From Hofstenia miamia (lineage: Eukaryota; Xenacoelomorpha; Acoela): a stretch of DNA of 64,000 bases. Within the stretch, counting starts at the first letter, position 1. Each line of letters begins with the position of its first letter. Made by a program: the position numbers and the translations under genes. Below the pieces are notes generated by a model, which saw only the letters and a list, made by a program, of their open reading frames with translations, made no database searches and was not told where the DNA came from. The stretch covers positions 1,490,421 through 1,554,420 of the forward strand of contig SCFE01000070.1 in the NCBI GenBank assembly GCA_004352715.1, in the 5' to 3' direction. Positions 11,730-22,829 of this stretch are shown one piece after another.

Positions 11730-11971
11730 CATAATCCTACTAAATTGACTAATTCATAACAAAGAAGAAAGAAAAAACTACCTAAAACTCTAATTAGAAA
11801 CTCAAGCCAATTTATTAGAATTAGCATTTAATGATTTTGCCAAATTGCAAAAGCAAATATTGGGTGCAACTAATTTGACAAAATTTAAGTGGGCATTACG
11901 CTCCGCATTTATTTTAGCAAACCACATAGACCACGCAGAAATATCTTATGTGGACATAAGAAATCTATTTG

Positions 11972-12822
11972 TGACTGGTACTTGTTTATCTGGTAAATAT
12001 GTTTATTAAAATTGTATATAAATAGAAACGAAGTGCTGTTAAGATGATGAGAATTTATCCTTTAGTGGTTTATTCTTTATGCTTTGTGGTTTTATTTTAT
12101 TATATCATGCGCAGCTAAGCATTCATTGTGTGCATTGATCGAGGGCTGTCTGTGAGGGATTTAGATATTAGAAGTCAGCCTTGATAGTTGTATGCAAATA
12201 GGTTATGAATAGGAATAGGAATGTTTTTACTTTCATGCTTAGCTAGCTGTTGCTCAATGACATTGCATGTAGTAACAAATGCATAAAAGGCAGAATGCCA
12301 CCATAGGCGTGTTGATAGGTAACCCTATTTGACCTATAAGAGACTGAAAAGAGACTGTGTTAATTATATTTTATCTATATGTAGGTTAGGAGCTGCCGCA
12401 GTTTGTAGCAATCTTTTTTAGTCTGTTCACAGCTAGTGTCTTATTATTTTTACATGTCAGTCATTATTGTGAATGTATATTTTAACTAAATGTAGGAAGC
12501 TGCTCTATTTTTATATTACTGTTTTTTAATTAGTGCAAATATAGCTAGTGCCCAGTTGCAATACATTATCTTGTTAACACACTAAATCAGTAATTAAGTT
12601 GATTAGTGACTGGTATTTATTACACCGTAAATAAGGCACACATAACAAAACTCTTTCAATGAGGTTGAGCTGAGTCGCAGTGGATGGATGCGGATGGATG
12701 GAACAGATCAAACTGCTGGACTGCATACTGTCTTCATGATGCGGCTTCAGGCAAGTGCGCCCACCGTATTCTTTCTTGTTGTTACTTTTGAAGATGCTAC
12801 CTAAATAGTAGTGGCTGTTACA
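11972..12822 (+). repeat. Candidate 3' LTR (diverged)
   Basis: Partner of the candidate 5' LTR at 1929-2665. It begins TGACTGGTAC, ends TGTTACA, and shares ACACATAA, GAGCTGAG, GCTTCAGGCA and ACCTAAA blocks in order near the end. The low identity makes the call uncertain. Confidence 0.35.
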
Positions 12823-15800
12823 CTAGCTTGGAGTATTAATTAAGTTAAATCTATAGTTATAAAACAGTGAAAGAAAAGCAAGAGTAAACATGCACATTAC
12901 CCCACAGGTCGGAATCTGTATCTGTTTGTATCTAAACTATACTACGTTATTATGCACATCCTTCACCTGGGTGATGATACTACAATAAGCATAAAAATCT
13001 TTAGGTCAATTTTTTAAGTAAAAAAAGTCAAAATTTTTGGGTAAAAATTTTAAATTTTGTAGGTCAAAAAATCACCCTAGTCATTAGATATAATTGAGAC
13101 ATTGTTACTATAAACATTCAGGGTTTTCAAATTGAGTTTGAGTTATTGGGTCAAATTTCTAGTTGTTATGTTTTGAGTTTGAGTGTTTTTTGTTGAAAAT
13201 TCCAAGTTCAATAAAGTTTTTGGAGTGAAATACAATATATTTTACAATAATTATGAGTATTATAATCTAAAAAAATATTATTTGCAATTTATAAGAAAAA
13301 AAATAATGAAAAAATACCAGAAAGTTGCTTATTAAAGAAGTACTCAATTTCTTAATATTAAATTATTAATTTTTAACCTACTACTTTTCTCCTTGAAATG
13401 AATAGTTTACTTTTAACTATTCATAAACTTAATCAGTATTCTACTTGATCCAAGTAGCACAATTCTACTGTGTGCTTTATCTGATATTTATCTTATCACT
13501 TTTTGTATGTGTACTACAATACTCAATAGTACTTTGTGTTAGTTGAAACTTAATCAGTATTCTGCTTTATCCAAATAGCATGATTCTATTGTACATGTAT
13601 ATTTTATTTGATATTTAGCTTGCTGCATAATCACTTTTTCTATGAGTACTACTCTACTTGATAGCATATTGTTTTAATAATACAATTAGAACAAGCTACT
13701 TTTGTTCTATCTTATTTATTATTGTTATTTTAAGTAAGATAGATGCAAGCTTAAGTGGCTTAAACAGCTGGGATTATTAAAGTTTTTAGTTGAATTTTCA
13801 CAATTGTGACTGCTGTTACAGACCAGGCACCTACCCATCTTGGGTTAAATTGTAAGAGTTTTTATTATTTTAATGTAACAAAATTTGTAAGAGTATCAAT
13901 AAATGCTAAGTCATTACATTTATATATAATGGTAATTAATCTAAGTGAATGCCTGGTTGCAATTAGGTAAATAATACTTAAAATGAGAAATAAATCATTG
14001 TTTGTGATTATCTGAATTTATAATTTAAACTAACCTAAACTGGTACTAAAGTTATTGAAATTGTTAGAAAACTCTAAGATCTTTTGTTTATTTTTCACTC
14101 TTTGGTTAAATGAATATCACAAGCTTTTATTTAAACAAAAATCTAAATTTTAGCTAAATTAGTAAACACTCATTTATCAAGTTCAAAATTATGATCTAAA
14201 GCTGTTATTGAGACTGGTTGAGAGACCATATACAAATTGTTCTTTTTCTTAATAAACTTAGACGAAAAGTAATTATCCTATACATAAAATACAAAGGTGT
14301 TGACTAATATAATAACTTTCTATAATTGTTAAGTACAAAAAATTGTAAAGCTATTTAATTAAAATTAAGTTCAAACAAACTTAATTGAATGCAATAAAAT
14401 GTAGTCATAAACTAAAGTTGTTGAGTAGCATAAACTTAACTGATGATGGGATTACTTCAACTTATTTTCACAACCACAAACCTGTGATGGATTCTCACTC
14501 TACTTCCTCTTCTCCTGCAGCTGCCATCTTCATGAATCAACTTTTTTCCCACAGAATTCAGGGATGATACCTAAATAAATAGTTGTGAGTAGGATAGACA
14601 AAGCATGTCTAGAACTGAGAAATGACAAGCCTAATGTTCATAATCGTATTATTTACATATCAGTTCCACATGCTCCTTCGTTCATGCTTCCTCACTAGAC
14701 CAGTGTACAAGAGGTATGGTATCTTAAATCTAAAGAGAGTAGAAGCCATTACAATAGTTTCAGGGATGATGTCACAATATTTACAATTCAAACAGATACT
14801 AACCTGAATAAAGTTTATGTTACAACCAGAACTTGGGTTACACATTCAAATTTTGATCAGGAAAGAACTATGTTCAGATTGTCCTTTGATATTTCCCCAA
14901 ACTGATGAAACATAAAATTTTGTTTGTTACAAATTTATGTATTTTATAAATTTGAAAATGCTAAAAATAATAAATGAAAATGATTTTGCAATAATGTTGG
15001 AGATGACATCCTATTATTTGGACTAGCTTCTCAATGTTCAAAAGGTATTTTACATATTCATAGTGTAGTGCAGAAAATTATAGGTTTGAATCCTGTTGAC
15101 TCTGTTAATGAAATGCTCCTTTATTTTGTAAACAAAATATTTGAAATATTGAATATGCAGAAACACATTTACAATTTGTTCAACATACAAATGATATGAA
15201 TTTCTGTATTGTTGTAGTTATTAATTATAAACCAATTAACTGTATAAATATGTTTTTTCCCCGATTTCTGGTCTCCCTTGAATAATATACTAATGTACTA
15301 ACTGCATATTCACAGGGGTATCATGAGAGAGTTAACATTCACTCATTATTGCATGCTAATTCTACATTTAAAGTAAAATAAATATATAAAAAGTTACATT
15401 CAAGATTTGAAAAGCAGTGCATAAATCTTAATGCCTGCAAAAAGGAATAGTATTGGCTGACCACATAAGCAACTAATACTATATGATCAGAAAATCGGAC
15501 AGAAACATAATAAATAAATTAGCAAAACAAATAATGAATGAATGCTAAAAATAACTTAGCAACTGATTACAATATAGTGCAAACTACAAAAGTAATAAAA
15601 TTTCTATATTAAATCTAAACAAGTTTAATAGACTGCTAAATATTTACTAAATGCAGAAGGCATATATTTACATTCATTTGCATGTAAATCTGTATTTCAA
15701 CAATCTAAACTACATAGAAAACTAATCAAAACAAATACATTTTGTATACCATAATCAAATATATAATTGCAATTTTATTGAAGCTATGTCTCTAATATTT

Positions 15801-16039
15801 TTTAATTTTTGGTGACGTCAGACATGGGGGGAAACAATTGATCAGTATTTGTAAATGGTGCACAGAACTTGTTTATGCACATAAATTTTAACATGCCTAA
15901 AGTTAATTAGACTTTAAAAGAAATGTAAAAATGTATTTGAAACCAAGAAAAATCAATTATTTAAATTACCAAAGAACTCAATCAATTCCAACAACCAAGC
16001 TTAGTCATTAAAACAAAAAATCTATTTTTAAAATCTTAT
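12823..16039. other. AT-rich sequence, no gene recognised
   Basis: No open frame longer than about 60 codons and no recognisable protein. The segment at 14385-14567 is open but low-complexity. Apart from the tandem duplication at 13425 nothing could be named. Confidence 0.6.
13425..13672. repeat. Diverged tandem duplication, about 121-bp period
   Basis: Two copies start with AAACTTAATCAGTATTCT at 13425 and 13546. They stay alignable through the next 115-125 bases (TATCCAA-TAGCA, GATATTTA, ATCACTTTTT, TACTAC) with substitutions and small indels. Confidence 0.7.
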
Positions 16040-16159
16040 TAAATTTAACATAGTAAGCAGTAATCGACCAGAGTACTGGTCAATCAAGTTTTTATATTCA
16101 CTGCTGGGTACTTGATGGACCAGTACTCTGGCCGATTAATGCTTACTATGTTAAATTTA
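16040..16159. repeat. Long near-perfect hairpin, 49-bp arms and 22-nt loop
   Basis: 16040-16088 pairs with 16111-16159, with 46 of 49 positions complementary (mismatches at arm positions 21, 28 and 44). The loop is 16089-16110. The whole unit is 120 bp and ends in the palindromic TAAATTTAACATAG. It could be a tiny MITE, or if transcribed a precursor-microRNA-like or siRNA-generating hairpin. The flanks give no clear target duplication beyond possible TA. Confidence 0.85.
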
Positions 16160-17720
16160 TATGTAAAATAGAGTTTGATCGATGGTTCAAATACTCATGT
16201 AAAAATTTTTAAGATTGGAAAAAAATTGATCGAGCTATACCCCGCCAAAGTAGGCCAACTCGACAAAAATTTCAAATTATTTACGTTTTTTGGATCTAGC
16301 TAAATTTGATCTTGGGTTTTTGGCTTTTGGACCTTTAGATGAAATATTCCTCTAATGCTGCTCTTTCAAATGAGCTATAAACTTCCAATATCCATTTAGT
16401 AGAACATTAGTAACAAAAATTCCCATTTTGGCTGTCTACCTCTAGACATATTTTTTTCTAATAACAGTCAAATCGTCACTAGCCAATGGCTATTAGCCAA
16501 TCAGGTTAAAGATAAATTTTAGCCAATGGAATTAACGTTTTAAAGCGACGGAAGCAGTCAGACAGTAACGGTTGGGCTCACTATAAACTCCCTCTGGTCG
16601 AATAAGTGCATTTAAATTTCACCATTATGACTGATCTCTTTACATGTAAGGCCATTTTAATACTGGGGCACCTAACGACAGAAGCAATTTGGATACTATA
16701 TTTTATGTAATATACCGTTATTTATGCAAGGGTAATTGTATTCTTTCTACTGCAACTGAAAGCATATAGATGATAAACAGATCAAAATTATCATATTAGT
16801 ATTATAAAATACAATCCAATTTCACTAAATGCAAAAAAACAACAACTTTTTCAAAATTCGCCTTAATTTCTGAGTAAATCCAAATGTTATCAAGCAGAAT
16901 ATTTGAAGTACCAGTGCCTTACCCTATTACCCTTTCGTTCAACTTACAGCAACCAATGCATTAAATAACTCCAAGCTCACATAGTTAGCAAAGCTGTGCG
17001 AAACAGAAATCATTTGTATTTACCACCAATTACCAGTAGGTTTTTGCAGTGGCGTCAAACCAGTTTTTTTTGAAAACTGAAATGTTGCATGTGATGTTAT
17101 CAAAATTTTATCTGCCCATTTAAGCTTTGCCTGCAACTAAGGATGAGTCGTTAACTGAAAAAGCTAAAACTTCAATCTTGAATAATAACCAAAGTCGAGC
17201 CAAAAATATCTTAACATGTACTAATTTTTAAACTTTCTTGAATTGGGCAATATTTTGACTCATGACAACTGTAGCAGAAGTTTATTATTCTTTATTCAAA
17301 GCAATTATTTACAAATATTTATTTTCTTTTTGTGACATTGTCAAAACGTATAATATGCGTGCAAATTTAGTATAATGCTGCTATTAATTTTTTTTACCAG
17401 ATTCGACATTGAACACTCCTTCTTCGCAAGAAATCGTTTTCTTGAAACATGATTGGGTACAGAAGCAAGCCAATTGTTGGTGGATTTTTGAAAGCATATT
17501 GAAGTTTAAGCTGGTTACTAGTTACTTGATGAACACAAATTATTTTTTAAAGAAACATTACATATGTAAATTGTGCTAGACTAAAAAAGAAAGGTTCGTG
17601 AGAGAAAAAGTTTACCAGTGGATAGTTTTGTAATATCTTTTAGCAATTTACCCGCTATTTTCCTTTTTTACCCATACCCGTCCTACCTACTGGAAATAAT
17701 TTTGCCAAAAAACTGAAATG
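16160..17720. other. AT-rich sequence without recognised gene
   Basis: Apart from the promoter-like block at 16480-16645, no coding or repeat feature could be named here. Confidence 0.5.
16480..16645 (+). promoter_or_regulatory. Candidate RNA polymerase II promoter: three CCAAT boxes, TATA-like box, first exon
   Basis: AGCCAAT occurs three times (CCAAT at 16483, 16497 and 16523), followed at 16582 by CTATAAAC, a usual CCAAT-to-TATA distance. An ATG at 16627 opens a six-codon stub that runs into a consensus donor GTAAGG at 16646. No downstream exon was found, so the transcript is unproven. Confidence 0.35.
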
Positions 17721-18137
17721 TAGTACTCTCAGGTACCGAATAAACGGAGGGGAGGAGGTCAAAATAAACGGGGGGTTGGAATTTCGAAAGCTTAGAATCA
17801 GTCTGTATATTTATAGGAAGGAACACGTGTTCAGAGATATGCTGACACAAATTACTGAACTAACAGAAATCATAGAAAGCCAGAAGCATATAACACCTTT
17901 GAAATGTTATACCAGCAGCTGCAGGTTCAAGTTGTCGTGAATGATATAATTACACTGTGTTTTCTGTTTGTTGAAGGCCGAAAAAAAACAATAGTATGAG
18001 CTAAGACATAGTAAAATTTTGTGAAAAATAAATTAATGAAAAATAATAAACGCGGGAGGGGGGGGTCGCAATAAGGCCCAAGGGTTTTTAAAAAATTAAC
18101 AAGCGGGGGCCGTTTATTCGGCACCTAAGAGTAGTGA
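17721..18137. mobile_element. Non-autonomous TIR transposon, Mutator-like by target duplication
   Basis: The terminal inverted repeats pair ACTCTCAGGTACCGAATAA (left) with the complement of TTATTCGGCACCTAAGAGT (right). The exact arms are about 17724-17747 and 18111-18134, extendable to the element ends. The element is flanked by an 11-bp direct repeat AAACTGAAATG at 17710-17720 and 18138-18148. A 9-11 bp target duplication points to the Mutator/MULE superfamily. Inner ends are G-rich (runs near 17747-17775 and 18055-18110). The 417-bp interior has no transposase, so it would need one supplied from elsewhere. Confidence 0.8.
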
Positions 18138-19357
18138 AACTGAAATGAGCGATCTTTTTCAACTAAACCCGAAACTACTCGAAATCCCATTTTAAACTTA
18201 AATTATCCGGATTTTAATTCAGTTGAACACATTGCATGCAATGCGAATTTTTAGTAAGGCGTTACATTTAATTTCCCAATACTGCAGCTACTTTATTACT
18301 TTAATAAAAACATTCAAGAGATGTATTTCGACTTACAAAGTCATCGTCATTTTCCTTACACAACTATTCCTTCTAAATTTACCTTATCTTATAATAAGAC
18401 TTTTTTTTTACTAAATCTTAATTATTGGTAGTAACAGTTTGTATACGTGATTTTCTTTGGCATTTAGATAGTGTTGAAATGATCTAATGAAAATACTTTC
18501 AATGATTTTAAGATGTTTCACTTCGTTATTCTTTGAAATTATAAATTAGAACACAATCTTTTAGATGTTTTGAAATTGTTGAATTAGTTTAATGTTCTTT
18601 TGTTCTACTTTATTAATGTTTCACATTGTGCTTTATTTTCAAAAATTATTATTACTAATTCTCCTTAAATTTGGGTTAATTGACACATGACGAAGAAGAA
18701 GAAATATCTTTATTCAGAAATTGTTTGAACAATAAAGAACACTATTAACAATTCTGAAAGCGTAAGAAAAGAAATACAAACAAAATAAAATAAAACAAAA
18801 CAAGAAATACTTACAAATAATAATGATAATTAACTTGGGTTATGGCGATATTAGTTTCTATCAATAGAGTAATCAGGCCATTGTAAAATTTATAACTTCG
18901 CCATTACAGACAGTCTTTATATATTTAAGACTTACCAAACACTTACCACACCCGTGCTTCACCGTTTAAATCAAACGTATCCTGAAGTCCTTTCTACGCC
19001 GCCACCGCTGTCGCACGTTGAGGTTCAAAGGATTAGAAACTTTTTAAGACATTTTAATGACTTTAACTTTTGTTATTATTATATTAACAATTGAGAATTT
19101 TTCACTTTTTGGCCCCCCTTTGTCTATTTTTCATAATTATTTTTATTTCCTTCAATTCTAAAAATAGCATTACATTATTGCATAAGAACCCCAAAATTAC
19201 AGGAAGGCGTAGCATTTGTCATCCGCATAAACTATTTCCTATAATAAATAATAAATTGACCAAACAATATTTCCTTTTTTGAATAAATTACTTATAATGG
19301 CTGAAATCGAACCGAATTATGGCCCTATCAGACCAATCAAATTTAGCGAATACACAT
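18138..19357. other. AT-rich sequence without recognised gene
   Basis: Short open segments at 18223-18414 and 19091-19282 are low-complexity and match nothing known to me. A GC-richer patch at about 18935-19030 has CpGs and GTAAGT-like motifs on the minus strand but no convincing frame. Confidence 0.5.
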
Positions 19358-19728
19358 AATGCGTTAATAAAGTACAATCAATAAAATATACTCATATGAA
19401 CCTCCAAAATTTTTCTTCAAAAAATTATAAATACAAAGAATTCGTACAAGAAATTGGCTCAAATTTTGTCATTGGAGTAACTGAAACATGGTTTACAAAT
19501 AATCATGAAAATTCTTCTTGGTCAATTAATAATCATAAATTTAAATTATTCAGAACAGATAGAAATCAAACTTTACATTACAATAAAACAAAAGGAAGAG
19601 ATGTTATTTTCCTAATTGACAAAAAACTAAGACCTAAACTTAATAAAAACATTTCAAACAATAACACATACGAAAGTCTCCGGGTTGACATCCAAGCCCG
19701 CTTAATTGTAATAGTAAACAGCTTCTGA
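19358..19728 (+). pseudogene. CR1/L2-like LINE fragment: N-terminal half of AP-type endonuclease
   Basis: Endonuclease that nicks target DNA in non-LTR retrotransposons. It contains GVTETWF (the ETW motif of this domain), then SWSINNHKFKLFRTDRN and VIFLIDKKLRPKL. It is truncated in mid-domain near 19728, where it meets a second copy of the same LINE in opposite orientation. It starts at about 19358 (open upstream of the first ATG at 19396), and no ORF1 lies ahead of it. Confidence 0.75.
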
Positions 19729-19729
19729 T

Positions 19730-21105
19730 AATATATCATATTGCCCAAGCAAGGCATTTAAGATGTAGCATATTGATTCAGCTATTAAGTCGGCTTTGAG
19801 TTTTAGAAGCCAAGTTGGTTTTAAAGAATTTATGATTTCATATTTAGTTGTAAAACGAAGGGAGAAAGAGGGTGGAGTTGATTTAGTATTATTAAGACAA
19901 AAAGTTACATTCATACTGTTGTAGTTTCCTAAATTTAGAAAAACTTCATTGAAAGCATTGCAGATTTCTTTTTTATTCGTAATGGATTTATCTTTATAGT
20001 ATTTTTGTCTATTTATTCAGTTTACATGTTTTTCTATTTAATAAATTGTTAATGAATTCCCATTTATTTGCTTGGGGTGAAAGATTTTGATACTCTGAAT
20101 GTGAATAATTACTACTCGCTTTCCTTGTAGCAATATTGCATAAATTTCGTGCAGTTTTATACGCATTACGATTTTCCTTAGTTTGAAAATTTATGTAATT
20201 TTTCCACTTCTGTTTCTTTATTTGATTAAATCAATGCATTTGGAATCAATCCATGGTTTTGAAACATTTGGAGTTTTTTTAATATTCGAGTGAGAGAATA
20301 TATTTTTCTGGGCAACATATATCTAAATAGAAAAGTGAAGTTTTTGTAAAATTTGATAGCATTTCATTAGGTGTTAATGATGAATATGTGGAATTCCAGT
20401 TTTCGTTTTTTAAATGCTGACGAAGCTTTTTTGACACTTTCTGTTGACTTTTCTCGTATTTTTTCAGGATTTTTAGGGTTTACCTACTTTTAGTATTTTC
20501 GAATATGTAACTATAAAGCAGTGATCTGAGTATTGAAATTCAAAACAAGAATAATTATAAGACGAAACATTTTCTGATATCATGAAATAGTCAATGAGTG
20601 TTTCACTATTAGCAGCGATTCTAGAAGGAATTGTTTTATTTATTAGCGAAATATTGAAAGTATTAAGAAAATTGTTATAAGCTTGCTTTTTTCGTTATCG
20701 TTTAGAAGGTTTACATTCTAGTCTCCCATTAGCATCATATTTGTATTATAACTCAGTGCAGTAGAAAATTCATTTTCCATTTGGAAAAAAAACTATTTGT
20801 ATAAGTTTTATTTGGACAATAGGAGATATATAGCAACTGGCAATTAAAATTGTTCTTTGGATTGCGAATTTCAACCCAAAGACTTTCAAAAGTTGAATCT
20901 TTCACCATATCTTTCCTAAGTTTTGGTTTGAGTATTTTAGGTATTAATAACATAACACCTCCTTCTTTTGTCTTATTAAAGTGAATAGTTGGATTTCTAT
21001 CCTTTCTAAACATTTTAAATTTGGAATTATCGATTGACCAAGATATATTATCATTGTCACATAAATTTACACTGATTGCAATGCCCAAGTAAACTTTCTA
21101 TTTGA
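19730..21105 (-). pseudogene. CR1/L2-like LINE fragment: endonuclease into start of RT, minus strand
   Basis: Reads from about 21100 down to 19730. It contains SWSIDNSKFKMFRKDRN and GGVMLLIPKILKPKL (endonuclease), then after a frame change near 20760 a MLMGDWNVNLL-like strand, YDYFMI-type and SDHCF motifs (end of endonuclease), and finally an RT-leading region. It is about 70% similar in protein to the fragments at 19396 and 22900. Many stops make it dead. It overlaps in content with 19358-19728, so the two are independent copies facing each other rather than one inverted copy. Confidence 0.7.
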
Positions 21106-21399
21106 TTCAAATACTGGCTATTCACAATTAGATTACAAATTTCCATCTATTGCTATTACATAGCTCCGATCAAAAAATGTGAAAAAATTCTCAAATACAA
21201 AAACGTTTCAACGACAGTACACAAATCTTTCCACCTTATTAAAGTGCCATGCTCTGTACGAACACATTTTTCTGTCCAATCCAATCAAATGTAAAAATTC
21301 TGAAATCGTCCAATTTGCATCCATCAGATTGCAAAGAAATTTTGAGTTTGCAAATCGAAATTTTCTATACAAGATACATGATTTTAAATCGTAAGCTGA

Positions 21400-22487
21400 G
21401 ATGATTTTTCCACGAGTGGTTGGTCCTACTGAGCTCCCCATCTTACGTTCCCTCAGTAGTGAGAATTTCATAACGAGTGAACTTAGCAGAATCACATCTG
21501 CTAAACTTCTAGCTCCCTTCAACAATCTATCAAAGGAAGAGCTTTTAACATTGCACAGCTTACTCCACACCGTTCTAGCACATGAAGAAAAGGAGGTTCC
21601 GCCGATCAAAATTCCGTCGCAACGTCACCAATCACCACGAATTCATCCGCCTCCCCACAAACACCCGACATAAGAAAACGCCGCGCCAAACGACTACGAA
21701 CAGATGCAGGTGCGCTTATTTTAGGAAGCTCCATGTATCGATACCTAAAAGCACCCGCCCGGAAGCTCCATGTATCGATACCTAAAAGCACCCGCCCACT
21801 AAAGAAAGACACAGTTGCCGTGCACTCACCTCCCGGAACAACCCATAGAAGACATCAGAGAAAAAATTAAAGATTACACGCCGTCATACAACATTAAAAA
21901 ATACTCTCCACCGTTGACAGAAATGATGTAATGCAACGCAAATCACTGTTTTATTTAAAAATTTAATTAACGCTTTAGAACATATTTTTTGGTCCGCGGA
22001 AATTTTTGTAGGAGAACTCGCGCCGTTTCCAGAAGCTAGCACGTTGAATAAAAAGATTCAAGAAATTAATTTTCCTATCCACCAAAACGCGAAAATTTTA
22101 GGGTATGCTGTTTTTAGTAACTTTCAATCATTTTACTTAGGACATAACATCAACTGTAAATTATTTGTACAGGATGGTATCCATTTCTCTAGAAGAGGTT
22201 ACTCAGCACTAGAGTGCAAGATTAAAGAATTCTTTGATGAAACAACATCCCATAATCAACGCTATTACAGCACTGCACCACCACGTTTCAACGGCCATGT
22301 CACCACGTTCGAACACCCGCAGCGCAATTCAGTTTGTCCGGCTCATCAATTTCATTGGGTTAATCAACCCGTTCAACACGCACTGCAGCCTTTTAATAAA
22401 ACCTACGCTCCCGCCCTGTCATCTCCGCTGCCTAATTTCTTCACACTAGCAGGAATTCACAAGCTAACGTTTAACAATGTCTTGTAA
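21400..22487 (+). pseudogene. LINE ORF1 with SGNH/GDSL-type esterase domain, frameshifted
   Basis: ORF1 proteins of CR1-type LINEs often carry an SGNH esterase. The blocks seen are ILGSSMYRYLKAP (block I, about 21714-21752), EDIREKIKDYTPSYN (about 21850-21895), RNDVMQ (G-x-N-D-like block, about 21916-21933), VGELAPFP (about 22007-22030) and DGIHFSRRGY (block V with catalytic D-x-x-H, about 22173-22202). They occur in the expected order, ending at the stop at 22487. A perfect 37-bp tandem duplication at 21724-21797 shifts the frame just after block I, so the copy is broken. Upstream 21401-21673 is an open, Pro-rich leader. ORF2 of the same element follows from about 22830. Confidence 0.7.
21724..21797 (+). 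repeat. Perfect 37-bp tandem duplication
   Basis: 21724-21760 and 21761-21797 are identical. 37 is not a multiple of three, so it frameshifts the esterase ORF1 right after block I. Confidence 0.95.
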
Positions 22488-22829
22488 ATATTTATATTTT
22501 TTTGCATTTACTGACGACGCTCAGGCTATGGAAATTTTATCATCTAAATGCTGAAAATAATTTTCATTCAAAATTGTTCATCTTGCTATTTTTATTTATT
22601 TTTTTTCATGCTAAAAAATATGAAACTATGCATGTTTTGAATATAAAAATGAACATTATGCTACTATAAATTAAATCAATATTTTCCTGATTAACAACAA
22701 AAACATCTTCATCATGTTTATCATCTTCAAAAAAATACTAAGTACCTCAATATTATTCTTCTGACATTGAAAAGAACCTTGGGCCGATTTTAGCTTACGA
22801 TACTTATTTCGAAAGATTGAATTCAAAAA

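Larger units (their letters stand above)
1929..12822 (+). mobile_element. Ty3/gypsy (Metaviridae-type) LTR retrotransposon, copy 2, decayed
   Basis: The plus strand carries, in order, a coiled-coil-like leader, retrotransposon gag, CCHC zinc knuckle, aspartyl protease, reverse transcriptase, RNase H, integrase with HHCC and DDE parts, a GPY-like tail, an in-frame minisatellite and a roughly 2.8-kb third coding region. The PR-RT-RH-IN order is diagnostic of Ty3/gypsy rather than copia. The whole body is nearly free of CpG and is full of TGA stops that sit where copy 1, or the family, has CGA arginine (for example at 4957). This is the signature of methyl-CpG deamination. The outer ends are set by weak LTR-like similarity and are approximate. 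The element is dead: every frame is broken. Confidence 0.85.

Noticed and set aside
3057-11730. Frequent in-frame TGA as evidence of an altered genetic code
   Set aside because: TGA aligns with Arg (CGA) in copy 1 and in family motifs, not with Trp, and the host gene uses normal stops; CpG decay explains it.
15070-15105. GGTTTGAATCC as a tRNA B box
   Set aside because: No A box at the right distance and no acceptor-stem pairing.
19358-21105. Twin-priming (5' inversion) of a single LINE insertion
   Set aside because: Both parts contain the same endonuclease segment, so they cannot come from one copy.
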